From: Micromonospora sp. CB01531
GTDB lineage: Bacteria > Actinomycetota > Actinomycetes > Mycobacteriales > Micromonosporaceae
Assembly: GCF_001905095.1 (NCBI RefSeq)
Contig: NZ_LWLS01000112.1
Location: 1 to 64,000, forward strand
DNA length: 64,000 nt
Reading direction: 5' to 3'
Of this stretch, positions 44,947 through 52,653 are shown one piece after another; position 1 is the first letter of the stretch, and each line of letters opens with the position of its first letter. Position numbers and translations under genes: made by a program. The notes under the pieces were generated by a model. That model did not search any database, was not told the origin of the DNA, and worked only from the letters and a program-made list of their open reading frames with translations.

Positions 44947-46196
44947 GTCGCCTGCCTGGCACGGTGGCGCCCGGGTTCGTGTGCCGGCATCAGCCGCACC
45001 GGGGTGTGGGCGAATCCGTTGAGGATGTTGGAGTGGGTGTAGCGAAGGGGGCCGTCGATGACGACCTCAGCGACCTGCGGGCGGAACGCGGACAGCAGCG
45101 CGGTGATCTCCAGCCGGGCGAGCGCCGCACCGATGCAGTGGTGTGGGCCGTGCCCGAAGGCGACGTGGCGGTTGCCGGTGCGGCCGACGTCGAAGCGGTA
45201 CGGGTCAGGGAATTGACGGGCATCCCGGTTAGCCGATGGCAACCACGCGGCCACCACGTCGCCGGGCTCGATCACAGCCCCGCCCAGGACGCATTCCGAC
45301 AGTGCCGTACGCGACACACCGAGCGCAGGCGAGGTCCACCGTAGGATCTCCTCCACCGCGCTGGGAATCAGCGACGAGTCCGCCCGGATGCGCCGCCACT
45401 GATCGGCATGCTGACCGAAGGCCACCACCGCCCCGGACAGCGCCAACCGGGTTGTCTCGTTCGCGGCCACCAGCAGGCTTAGCAGATTGAGGACCACATC
45501 CTCGCGCCTGACCGAGCCGTCCGCGCCAGCGCCGAGCAGGGCGGAGACCACGTCATCGCCGGGGCGTGCCGTCCGTTCACGCACCAGCGCCTCGAAGTAT
45601 TCGATGATCTCCGCGCGGACGACCGTCGCCTGGTGGGTGGCCACCGCCCGCGGCACGCCGGGCTCGGCCAGCAGCACGCCGTTGGCCAGGCGGGACAGCG
45701 TTGGTGCTTCGCTCGGTGGTAGTCCGAAGATGCGGCAGGCCACCAATACCGGTACCCGCCAGGCGATCTCCTGGGCGAAGTCGATCCGTTCACCGAGCCG
45801 GTCGGCGACACTCGACCGGAAGTCGTCCAATAGGGCCGGAAGGTAGGGCTCATGCCAGGCAGAGCTGAAATAGGACTGCATGGACGCCCGTAGGGCCCGG
45901 CGCCGCTCACCGTCGGTGGCCACCAGCATCCGTTGGCCGGCCGGGTCCGGGTTGTCCGGGCCGAAGCCCAGGAACGATCCGTACCGCGAGGAAAAGTTGG
46001 TGTCGTTACCCAGCACCTGACGGACTTCGGGCCAGTTGAGCACAGACCAGAAGCTCGCGCCGAGCATCGTCGACCGGGTTGCCACCACCGGGCCCGAGGT
46101 CCGTAGCTCGTCCCAGACCTGCCAGGGTGGCCCGGCGTCATAGGTCGCCGGATCCCCGAGATCGAGCCGGCCGTCATCCGCTGCTGCATTGCTCAC
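44916..46196 (-). CDS. Cytochrome P450 (second)
   Basis: A P450 of about 426 residues. The I-helix reads VAANETTRLALSG (AANETT at 244-249, with Ala instead of the usual Gly), the ExxR motif is EEILRW, and the heme loop FGHGPHHCIGAALARLE gives Cys 354. Nearly complete conservation elsewhere suggests an active enzyme. GTG 46196 gives a normal length; GTG 46265 would add 23 residues; neither has a strong ribosome site. It is divergent from the ACP operon and overlaps the SARP gene end to end, so it likely belongs to the same pathway as an oxidative tailoring step. Confidence 0.9.
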   Translation of the reverse strand: MSNAAADDGRLDLGDPATYDAGPPWQVWDELRTSGPVVATRSTMLGASFWSVLNWPEVRQVLGNDTNFSSRYGSFLGFGPDNPDPAGQRMLVATDGERRRALRASMQSYFSSAWHEPYLPALLDDFRSSVADRLGERIDFAQEIAWRVPVLVACRIFGLPPSEAPTLSRLANGVLLAEPGVPRAVATHQATVVRAEIIEYFEALVRERTARPGDDVVSALLGAGADGSVRREDVVLNLLSLLVAANETTRLALSGAVVAFGQHADQWRRIRADSSLIPSAVEEILRWTSPALGVSRTALSECVLGGAVIEPGDVVAAWLPSANRDARQFPDPYRFDVGRTGNRHVAFGHGPHHCIGAALARLEITALLSAFRPQVAEVVIDGPLRYTHSNILNGFAHTPVRLMPAHEPGRHRARQATHAGTVATDR

Positions 46197-46266
46197 CGCA
46201 CCAGCATCGCCGTGCTGCCTCCACGCCCGCCCGTACACCGATGCCGACCTCCGCGCTAGGGCCACC

Positions 46267-46285
46267 TGTCAGGGTAGGTGTCAGG
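46267..46285. promoter_or_regulatory. Direct repeat in the P450 / ACP divergent promoter
   Basis: TGTCAGG occurs at 46267 and again at 46279, a 12-base period, followed by a GGTGCA pair. SARPs bind heptamer direct repeats, usually with an 11-base period, so this is a candidate site for the neighbouring SARP with an imperfect spacing. Confidence 0.3.
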
Positions 46286-46336
46286 TGCACGGTGCAGCGT
46301 CGACGCATCAGCCAACGAGCGCCAACAGGAGTGACG

Positions 46337-46624
46337 ATGACGGGCAACGAGAAGACGGTTGACACTCGCCCACACGACGGTGAGCAGGTCGAGCAGCTGG
46401 TGTTGGGCGTCCTCGCCGAAATTCTGTACAGCGAGGCAAAGGACATCGACCCGGCAGCCGCGTTCACCGAGCTCGGCATCGACAGCATCCTGGTGGTCGA
46501 GCTGTGCGCGGCCCTGCGTGAGCGGACCGGTACCACCATCACCGCGGCGACCGTTTACGAATGCGCGACCCCGCAGAAGCTCACCGCCCACCTGCTGCAT
46601 CTGGCGGCCAGCGATGAAGGTTGA
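46337..46624 (+). CDS. Acyl carrier protein (extension/acceptor type)
   Basis: A 95-residue ACP. The phosphopantetheine site reads TELGIDSILVVELCAALRER, with Ser 50 the attachment point, in a PKS-type four-helix frame. It starts the eight-gene operon with a spaced AGGAG site. By contrast with the second ACP it has the DSILVVEL pattern of elongation ACPs, so it probably carries the growing beta-keto chain that HCS attacks. It lacks the Trp that marks many modular beta-branching acceptor ACPs. Overlaps the next gene by 11 bases. Confidence 0.88.
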   Translation: MTGNEKTVDTRPHDGEQVEQLVLGVLAEILYSEAKDIDPAAAFTELGIDSILVVELCAALRERTGTTITAATVYECATPQKLTAHLLHLAASDEG

Positions 46625-46880
46625 GTTTCGGGACCGGCAAGGGGTGTTCGCCCTGGTCTGCCAGGAGATCTGTGATGCGCTGCCGTACGTCGAGCAGGGC
46701 TCGATCGCCGGTGACATCAGCATGCGGGACCTGGGCGCCAACTCGCTGGAGCGGATGGACGTCGTGGTCTGTTCCAGCCACCGGCTCAACATCATCGTGA
46801 CGGCCGACCGGCTACGCGACGTGGACACCATCGACGGGCTGGTGGACGTGCTGTGGGCGGCTGTCCAGGAAACAGCGTGA
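46614..46880 (+). CDS. Donor acyl carrier protein of the beta-branching cassette (AcpK/CurB type)
   Basis: An 88-residue ACP whose site reads MRDLGANSLERMDVVVCSSH, Ser 44 being the phosphopantetheine anchor. The LGANSxxR pattern and the N-terminal VFALVCQEICDALPYVE helix match the donor ACPs of HCS cassettes (AcpK of bacillaene, CurB of curacin, TaB of myxovirescin), which present acetyl to HCS. Thus malonyl is loaded here, decarboxylated by the second ketosynthase and used as acetyl-ACP. Stop/start overlap (TGATG) with the HCS gene. Confidence 0.85.
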   Translation: MKVEFRDRQGVFALVCQEICDALPYVEQGSIAGDISMRDLGANSLERMDVVVCSSHRLNIIVTADRLRDVDTIDGLVDVLWAAVQETA

Positions 46881-48097
46881 TGGCGGTCGGCATCGAGGCC
46901 ATCTCCGCCGACACCGGTCCAGCCTATGTGGACGTCGCGGAGTTGTTCGCCGCCCGCGGACTGGACACCACCCGGATGAGCAACCTCATGATGGTGCAGA
47001 AGGCGGTACCGCTGCCGTGCGAAGACGTCGTGTCATACGCGGTGAACGCAGCGTGGCCTATCGTCGCATCGCTGCCGCCCGACCAACTGGCGACCATCCA
47101 AACACTCATCGTCGCCACCGAGACCGGTATCGACATGGCCAAGTCCGCGGCCACCTACGTGCACCGGCTGCTGGAGTTGCCCCGCGAATGCCGCCTATTC
47201 GAGATCAAACAGGCCTGCTACGCCGGCACCGCCGCCCTGGTCTCGGCGGCCGCGCTCGTGGCAGCGTCCCCGCACAGCCGCGCCCTGGTCATCGCCGGTG
47301 ACCTTCCCGCACCGCAGCGGGGCGGATACGCCGAGCCCAGCCAGGGCGCCGGGGCGGTGGCGATCCTGGTCGGCCGGCCCATCATCGCGGCGCTGCACCC
47401 GGGCGAAGGCGGCAGTTTCTCCTACGAGATCACCGACTTTTTCCGCCCCCTCCCCACCGTGGACCGCGTCGACGTCGACCTGTCACTGCTGTCCTACCTC
47501 GACTGCCTGCTAGGTGCGTTCGCCGCCTACGCCGCACGACGCGGCGGCGCCGACATCGTCGCGGACTTCGCCGCCTTGGCCATGCACACCCCGTTCCCTG
47601 GAATGGTCAAGGGCGCGCACCGCACCATGCTGCGCCGGCTCACCGGCGACGGGCCGGCCACAATCGAGAAGGACTTCGACGCCCGCGTCGCCGCTTCGCT
47701 GATCCTGCCTCAACACACCGGGAACATCTACGCCGGGTCGACGCAACTGGCTCTGCTCAGCGCCCTGGCCCACAATGACCTCGACATCGGCGCCCGCATC
47801 GGGGTGTTCAGCTACGGCGGAGGCTGCGCGTCGGAGTTCCACCCGGTGACCGTCACCAGCGGCCCGGCCGACCGCCACGCCCGCCTCCACCTTCCCAGTG
47901 CCACCCGGCACCGCCTCGACATCGCCAGCTACGACAAGATCGTCGAACACCTGGGCGACACCGTTCTCGGCGTACGGGATATCCGCCTGCCGCTCGAACA
48001 GTACGCACCCTTGCTGGATTCTGAGACCCCACGGCTGGTGCTGCGCGAGATCAGCGACTACCACCGCGACTATGTTTGGTGGGAAAGGGAAAACTGA
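46880..48097 (+). CDS. 3-hydroxy-3-methylglutaryl-ACP synthase (HCS) of beta-branching
   Basis: A 405-residue HMG-CoA-synthase homologue. The catalytic triad is complete: Glu 81 in VATETGID, Cys 113 in IKQACYAGTAAL, and His 236 in MHTPFPGMVKGAHR. The GSxY-type C-terminal motif appears as VFSYGGGCASEF. In polyketide pathways such enzymes add acetyl from the donor ACP to the beta-keto of the acceptor ACP, giving an HMG-like branch. A role in the mevalonate pathway is unlikely because it lies between ACP and ECH genes and no other mevalonate gene is present. Coupled to both neighbours by overlapping stop/start. Confidence 0.92.
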   Translation: MAVGIEAISADTGPAYVDVAELFAARGLDTTRMSNLMMVQKAVPLPCEDVVSYAVNAAWPIVASLPPDQLATIQTLIVATETGIDMAKSAATYVHRLLELPRECRLFEIKQACYAGTAALVSAAALVAASPHSRALVIAGDLPAPQRGGYAEPSQGAGAVAILVGRPIIAALHPGEGGSFSYEITDFFRPLPTVDRVDVDLSLLSYLDCLLGAFAAYAARRGGADIVADFAALAMHTPFPGMVKGAHRTMLRRLTGDGPATIEKDFDARVAASLILPQHTGNIYAGSTQLALLSALAHNDLDIGARIGVFSYGGGCASEFHPVTVTSGPADRHARLHLPSATRHRLDIASYDKIVEHLGDTVLGVRDIRLPLEQYAPLLDSETPRLVLREISDYHRDYVWWEREN

Positions 48098-48858
48098 TGC
48101 ACACCGACGAGCCGCCGGTCCTCACCACCACCCGGCCCGGGGCACTGTGGGCGACCCTCAACCGCAGCGAGGCCGGCAACACCCTGCGCGCGGACAGCCT
48201 GACCGCCTTACACCGGGCACTGGACAGCGCCGAAACGGACCCGGCCTGCCGGGCGCTGGTGCTAGCCTCCGACGCCGACGCATTCTGCCTCGGCCTGGAT
48301 CTGCGCCACCCACCGCTGGCCGACGAGTGGCACACCGGCCGAGCTGACGAATCGTACTGGCGGCTGCTTGGGCGGCTGCGCTCTACCGCGCTGGTCACCA
48401 TCGCGGTGGTCAACGGCCCGGCCGCCGGCGGCGGCGTCGGCCTGGCCGCGGCCTGCGACCTGCTGATCGCCGGACGGCAGGCGACATTCCGGCTGCCCGA
48501 AGTCTTCTACGGCCTGCTCCCGGCAATGATCACACCGGTGCTGAGCCGCCGCATCGGCGAACACCGTGTATTCCGCATGTCGCTGCTCGCCGAGCCGCTC
48601 GACGCGCAGGCAGCCGAATCGGCCGGCCTGGTCGACATGGTCGCCGATGACCCGCACCAGGCCGTACGCCGACTGATGGCCGCGATCGCCCGCACCGACC
48701 GCGACACCGTGCAACAGCTCAAAGCCTCGCACCGGCTGCTGTTTTCCGTCGCGCCGGACTACGGGCTCTACGCCGGCCAGCTCCTCGCCCGCCGGCTCGA
48801 CGACCCTAAGGTACGCCAACGCATCGACCGCCTGCGCGCCAACGAGGACCAACCATGA
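48097..48858 (+). CDS. ECH1 dehydratase of beta-branching (PksH/CurE type)
   Basis: A 253-residue crotonase-fold protein. The oxyanion-hole segments ADAFCLGLDLRH and GPAAGGGVGLAAACDLLIAG, together with the characteristic LPEVFYGLLPAMITP, place it with PksH/CurE-type ECH1, which dehydrates the HMG-ACP intermediate to 3-methylglutaconyl-ACP. The start overlaps the HCS stop (TGATG) and the stop overlaps the next start (ATGA). Confidence 0.9.
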   Translation: MHTDEPPVLTTTRPGALWATLNRSEAGNTLRADSLTALHRALDSAETDPACRALVLASDADAFCLGLDLRHPPLADEWHTGRADESYWRLLGRLRSTALVTIAVVNGPAAGGGVGLAAACDLLIAGRQATFRLPEVFYGLLPAMITPVLSRRIGEHRVFRMSLLAEPLDAQAAESAGLVDMVADDPHQAVRRLMAAIARTDRDTVQQLKASHRLLFSVAPDYGLYAGQLLARRLDDPKVRQRIDRLRANEDQP

Positions 48859-49655
48859 GCAGCAGACACAACAAGGACTTCGGACCGGTACACGTCAGCA
48901 TCGACGAGTACGTCGGCATCATCCAGATGAGGGACGTCGAAGGACGTAACGTACTGCACGCCCCGCTACGCAACGGCATCATCCAGGCGGTAGCCGCAGT
49001 CGTCGCCCACCCGGACACCCGAGTGGTACTCGTCACCGGCTGCGGCAACGTCTTCTGCACCGGCGCGCCGCAGGCCCTGCTGCGCGGCGATCAGGAAATG
49101 CCCTTCGACGAGTACGAGCCGTTCGCGCGCGCGTTCCTGCACTGCCCGCTGCCCGTCGTCGCGGCAATGCAGGGCCACGCAATCGGCGGCGGTCTCGTGA
49201 TGGGTCTGTACGCCGACGTGCCGGTACTCAGCGAACGCTCGGTCTATGCCGCCAACTTCCTGCAGTACGCCGTCGCTCCGTACGTCGGCACCACCCACCT
49301 ACTGCCGCTACGGATGGGTTCGGCACTAGGCACCGAGATGATCCTGACCGCCCGCGGATACCACGGAGCCGAACTCCGCGACCGCGGCGCCAACGTACGC
49401 GTCGTGCCCCACGACCAGGTATGGCCCACCGCCACCGACATCGCCCAACGCATCGCCCAAGCTCCCCGGCACGCACTCACCCTGGTCAAACAGCAGCTCG
49501 CGGCTTCAATGCTGGCCGACACCGACACGGCCATGAGCCGCGAACTGGAACCGCACCAGACCTCCTGGAACCATGCCGAGGTCCGGCAGCGGGCTGCGGC
49601 CCACTACGGACCCCCGGCCTCCGCTCGCGCCGCAGCTTCACCGGCGAAGCCATGA
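48855..49655 (+). CDS. ECH2 decarboxylase of beta-branching (PksI/CurF type)
   Basis: A 266-residue crotonase-fold protein. MQGHAIGGGLVMGLYADVPV and the ECH2-specific VYAANFLQYAVAPYVGTTHL correspond to the ANFxxYGxxPGMGAT block of PksI-type enzymes. These decarboxylate methylglutaconyl-ACP to the alpha,beta-unsaturated beta-methyl acyl-ACP. The C-terminal ~30 residues are extra and Ala-rich. ATGA overlaps both ends. Together with ECH1 and HCS this completes the branching chemistry. Confidence 0.9.
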   Translation: MSSRHNKDFGPVHVSIDEYVGIIQMRDVEGRNVLHAPLRNGIIQAVAAVVAHPDTRVVLVTGCGNVFCTGAPQALLRGDQEMPFDEYEPFARAFLHCPLPVVAAMQGHAIGGGLVMGLYADVPVLSERSVYAANFLQYAVAPYVGTTHLLPLRMGSALGTEMILTARGYHGAELRDRGANVRVVPHDQVWPTATDIAQRIAQAPRHALTLVKQQLAASMLADTDTAMSRELEPHQTSWNHAEVRQRAAAHYGPPASARAAASPAKP

Positions 49656-51400
49656 TCGGATCCGAGCGAAGCGGGCAACGAATGACCGGCAACCCGACCG
49701 ACAACGGCGGTGACATCGCCGTCGTCGGCGCAGCCTGCCAGGTGCCCGGCGCCGACAATTTGTACTCGTTCCGCGACAACCTGGCCGCCGCGCGACAGTT
49801 CATCGCCGACGTCCCCGACGCCCGCCTCCCCGGATACACCGCGCCCGCACCGCTACGCGCCAGCCTGCTGGAAAACCCAGCCGACTTCGACGCCCGCTTC
49901 TTCGCCATCAGCCCCCGCATGGCGAACTGGATGGACCCGCAGCAGCGGCTGCTGCTGGAGACCACCTGGCGGGCCCTCGAGGACGCCGCGATCGACCCGC
50001 GCACCACCGCCGGCGCCCAGGCCGGCGTCTACGTCTCCACCACCAGCAACGACTTCCGCGACCAGGCCCGCGACGCGGCCGCGGTCGAACCGTACTCGGC
50101 CCTCGGTCTGCTGCCCGCCTACCACGCCAACCGCATCTCCTACCAGTACGACTGGCGCGGCCCCTCTATCACCCTCGACAACGCATGCGCGGCCGGCCTG
50201 ACCACGGTCGGCCTCGCGGTCTCCGGCCTACGCAGCGGCGAAATCGATCTCGGAGTAGCGTGCGGCGTCAATGTGCTCGGCCACGGGTACATGCAGTCGG
50301 TGATGCTGAAGTTCGGCGCCGTCTCGCCCTCCGGCACCCCCCGCTGCTTCGACGCCGACGCCAATGGCTACGTCCGCGGAGACGGGGTGTTCTGCTTCAT
50401 CCTCAAGCGGCTGGCCGACGCGATAGCCGACCAGGACCCCATCCACGGGGTAATCAAAGGATGCGTACTCTCCCACGATGGCCGCAGCGGCGGGCTGACC
50501 CGCACCGACCGCGACTCACAGGTACGACTCATCCGCCGATCCCTCGCCCAAGCCGGCGCAACACCAACGGAGCTGGGCTACGTCGAGGCACACGCGGCCG
50601 GCACCCTCATCGGCGACGCCACCGAGGTGGCCGCGCTGGTGGACCTGCTCGGCACACATACCGCTGCTGGACCCGCCGGTCGACTGTGGGTAGGCTCGGT
50701 AAAAGCCAACATCGGCCACCTGGAAGGTGCCGCCGGGGCCGCAAGCCTGATGAAAGCCCTGCTAATCCTTCGATTCGGCCAAATACCACCCACGCCCGGG
50801 TTCCGCATCCCCAACCCAGGCATGCCGATAGCCGGAACGGCGGTGGGCATCGCCGACCATCTCCTGCCCTGGCCCGCCCCCACCGGTGACCAACCGGCCC
50901 GACTGCTGGGAGTCAACTCCTTCGGCGTCGGTGGGTCCAGCGGCCACCTGACCCTCGCCGACCCACCCCACCCCAATCCCCGCACGCCAGCCCCACCGCA
51001 CACCGATCAACACTGGATACCAATGAGCGCCGCCGACCCGCAGGCGCTACAGTGCCTTGCCGCCGACCTAGCCGACCACGTCCAAGACCTACCCACATCG
51101 GCGATGCCAGCAGTCGTCCATACTCTGCAGGCAGGCAGGGCCCACCTACAACACCGGCGGCTCGTCCACGCCACCGACCCAACCAGCCTCGCACACGCGC
51201 TCCGCGAGAGCGACAGCAACGGCCCGCCGCCCCCGCCCGCCCTAGCCGACTGGCTCGCCGGCCGCCAAGACCAGTGGCCCGCCGAGCACGCCGCCCCGGC
51301 CGTACGCCGCGTGCCGCTGACGCCCTACCCGTTCCAACGCCGGACCCACTGGTTCACCAGCCCGCCACCGCCCACCATCGACTACGCGGGCACACCATGA
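49652..51400 (+). CDS. Stand-alone trans-AT-type ketosynthase
   Basis: A 582-residue protein with one KS domain (residues ~20-437) and a linker-like C-terminal part ending in VRRVPLTPYPFQRRTHWF, a motif that normally ends the KS/AT-linker of modular synthases. The catalytic residues are present: Cys 179 in SITLDNACAAGLT (unusual ACAAG for ACSSS), His 314 in VEAHAAGT and His 356 in KANIGHLEGAAG. It has no AT, KR or ACP of its own and so must act with the free-standing ACP and AT. It should condense malonyl with a starter to give the beta-keto substrate of HCS. It looks like a module cut out of a trans-AT PKS. Start ATG 49652 (ATGA overlap). Confidence 0.88.
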   Translation: MIGSERSGQRMTGNPTDNGGDIAVVGAACQVPGADNLYSFRDNLAAARQFIADVPDARLPGYTAPAPLRASLLENPADFDARFFAISPRMANWMDPQQRLLLETTWRALEDAAIDPRTTAGAQAGVYVSTTSNDFRDQARDAAAVEPYSALGLLPAYHANRISYQYDWRGPSITLDNACAAGLTTVGLAVSGLRSGEIDLGVACGVNVLGHGYMQSVMLKFGAVSPSGTPRCFDADANGYVRGDGVFCFILKRLADAIADQDPIHGVIKGCVLSHDGRSGGLTRTDRDSQVRLIRRSLAQAGATPTELGYVEAHAAGTLIGDATEVAALVDLLGTHTAAGPAGRLWVGSVKANIGHLEGAAGAASLMKALLILRFGQIPPTPGFRIPNPGMPIAGTAVGIADHLLPWPAPTGDQPARLLGVNSFGVGGSSGHLTLADPPHPNPRTPAPPHTDQHWIPMSAADPQALQCLAADLADHVQDLPTSAMPAVVHTLQAGRAHLQHRRLVHATDPTSLAHALRESDSNGPPPPPALADWLAGRQDQWPAEHAAPAVRRVPLTPYPFQRRTHWFTSPPPPTIDYAGTP

Positions 51401-52653
51401 CCGCCGGCGTCCCCGTCGCCATCACCGGAATGGCGATCCTCAGCCCACTCGCCTGGACCCTCGACAGCTTCACCGCCACGCTACGACAGGGAACATCAGC
51501 ACTGCGCCGGGTCCGGACACCCGGCGCGCCCGGCGCTGTCGCCGCCCTCCTCCACGACTTCCCGTTCTCCGACTGGGCCGCCACGAACCTGCCCGCCCGG
51601 ACCGCATCCGCATGGGACCGAGTGGTGCAGCAGGGCGGCCTTCCCGCCCGATCCGGCGCATGCGTCGCCGCCCAGGCGGTCCAAGCAGCGAACATGTCCG
51701 CCAGCGACCTCGCCGCCGCCGGTCTGATCGTCGCCGGCAACAACCTCGTCAACGACAGCCAGTACACCGCCGCCAACAGCAACAAGCCACCCCGCCCCTC
51801 GTATTTCACCAACCACCTCGACACCGACGTCCTCGGCCGGGTCTCCGAACTGCTGGGCATCCGCGGCGAAGGCTGCACGATCGGCGGTGCCTCAGCCAGC
51901 GCCGCGCTCGCCGTGATCGCCGCCGCTCGCCTGATCACCGCCGGATTCCTGCAACACTGCCTGGTGGTGGCGCCGGCAACCGAGCTCGGGCCGCTGGAAC
52001 TGGGCGCGCTCGAGGCCGCCGGCGCGCTGGCCCCCGACGACATCCGGACCGCACCGCAGCAGCTGTGCCGCCCGTTTGACCGCAACCGCACCGGCTTCGT
52101 CTACGGCCACGGCGCCGCGGCCGTGACGCTGGAACCTCTGGATCAGGCCCGCACCCGCGGCATTGAACCCGCCGCCGTGTTGGCCGGCTGGGCCCAGGCC
52201 CTGGACGCCAACCGCGGGACCGAGCCCGACCCCGTCCGCCAGGCAGCCACCATGACGCGGGCACTCGAACACACCGGCGCACAACCCACCGCAGTCGACT
52301 ACCTCAACGCCCACGCAACCGGCTCGAGAGCCGGCGATGCCAGCGAGGCAGCCGCGATCCGCGCCGTGTTCGGCACCGGGACACGCCCGCTGGTTAACTC
52401 GACCAAGCCGCTGACCGGACACTGCCTGGCCGCCGCTGGCCTGGTCGAGCTCATCGCCACCGTCATCCAACTGCGGGACGGGTTCGTCCACGCCAACCCG
52501 GCCACCACCGACCCGGACGCCGACGCACCACACCTGGCCGGCACCCGCTCCGTCGACATGCCGATCGAACTCGCAATGTCGAACAGCTTCGGCTTCTCCG
52601 GCATCAACGCCTGCCTGCTGCTGCGGCGCCACCCCGCGGGTGGGCCACTATGA
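51397..52653 (+). CDS. Decarboxylating ketosynthase (CurC/PksF type, Cys to Ser)
   Basis: A 418-residue KS-fold protein. The active-site segment reads CTIGGASASAALAV, so the nucleophilic Cys is replaced by Ser 166. His 306 (NAHATGS), Lys 337 and His 342 (STKPLTGHCLAAAG) remain. Such proteins cannot condense but decarboxylate malonyl-ACP, producing acetyl on the donor ACP for HCS. It is the expected fifth member of the HCS cassette. ATGA overlaps at both ends. An alternative reading as a type II chain-length factor is less likely, since CLFs usually carry Gln here and pair with a close KS-alpha. Confidence 0.88.
   Translation: MTAGVPVAITGMAILSPLAWTLDSFTATLRQGTSALRRVRTPGAPGAVAALLHDFPFSDWAATNLPARTASAWDRVVQQGGLPARSGACVAAQAVQAANMSASDLAAAGLIVAGNNLVNDSQYTAANSNKPPRPSYFTNHLDTDVLGRVSELLGIRGEGCTIGGASASAALAVIAAARLITAGFLQHCLVVAPATELGPLELGALEAAGALAPDDIRTAPQQLCRPFDRNRTGFVYGHGAAAVTLEPLDQARTRGIEPAAVLAGWAQALDANRGTEPDPVRQAATMTRALEHTGAQPTAVDYLNAHATGSRAGDASEAAAIRAVFGTGTRPLVNSTKPLTGHCLAAAGLVELIATVIQLRDGFVHANPATTDPDADAPHLAGTRSVDMPIELAMSNSFGFSGINACLLLRRHPAGGPL

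Noticed and set aside
46880..48097. A mevalonate-pathway HMG-CoA synthase
   Set aside because: No HMG-CoA reductase or mevalonate kinase is nearby; the gene is embedded between a donor ACP and ECH1/ECH2.
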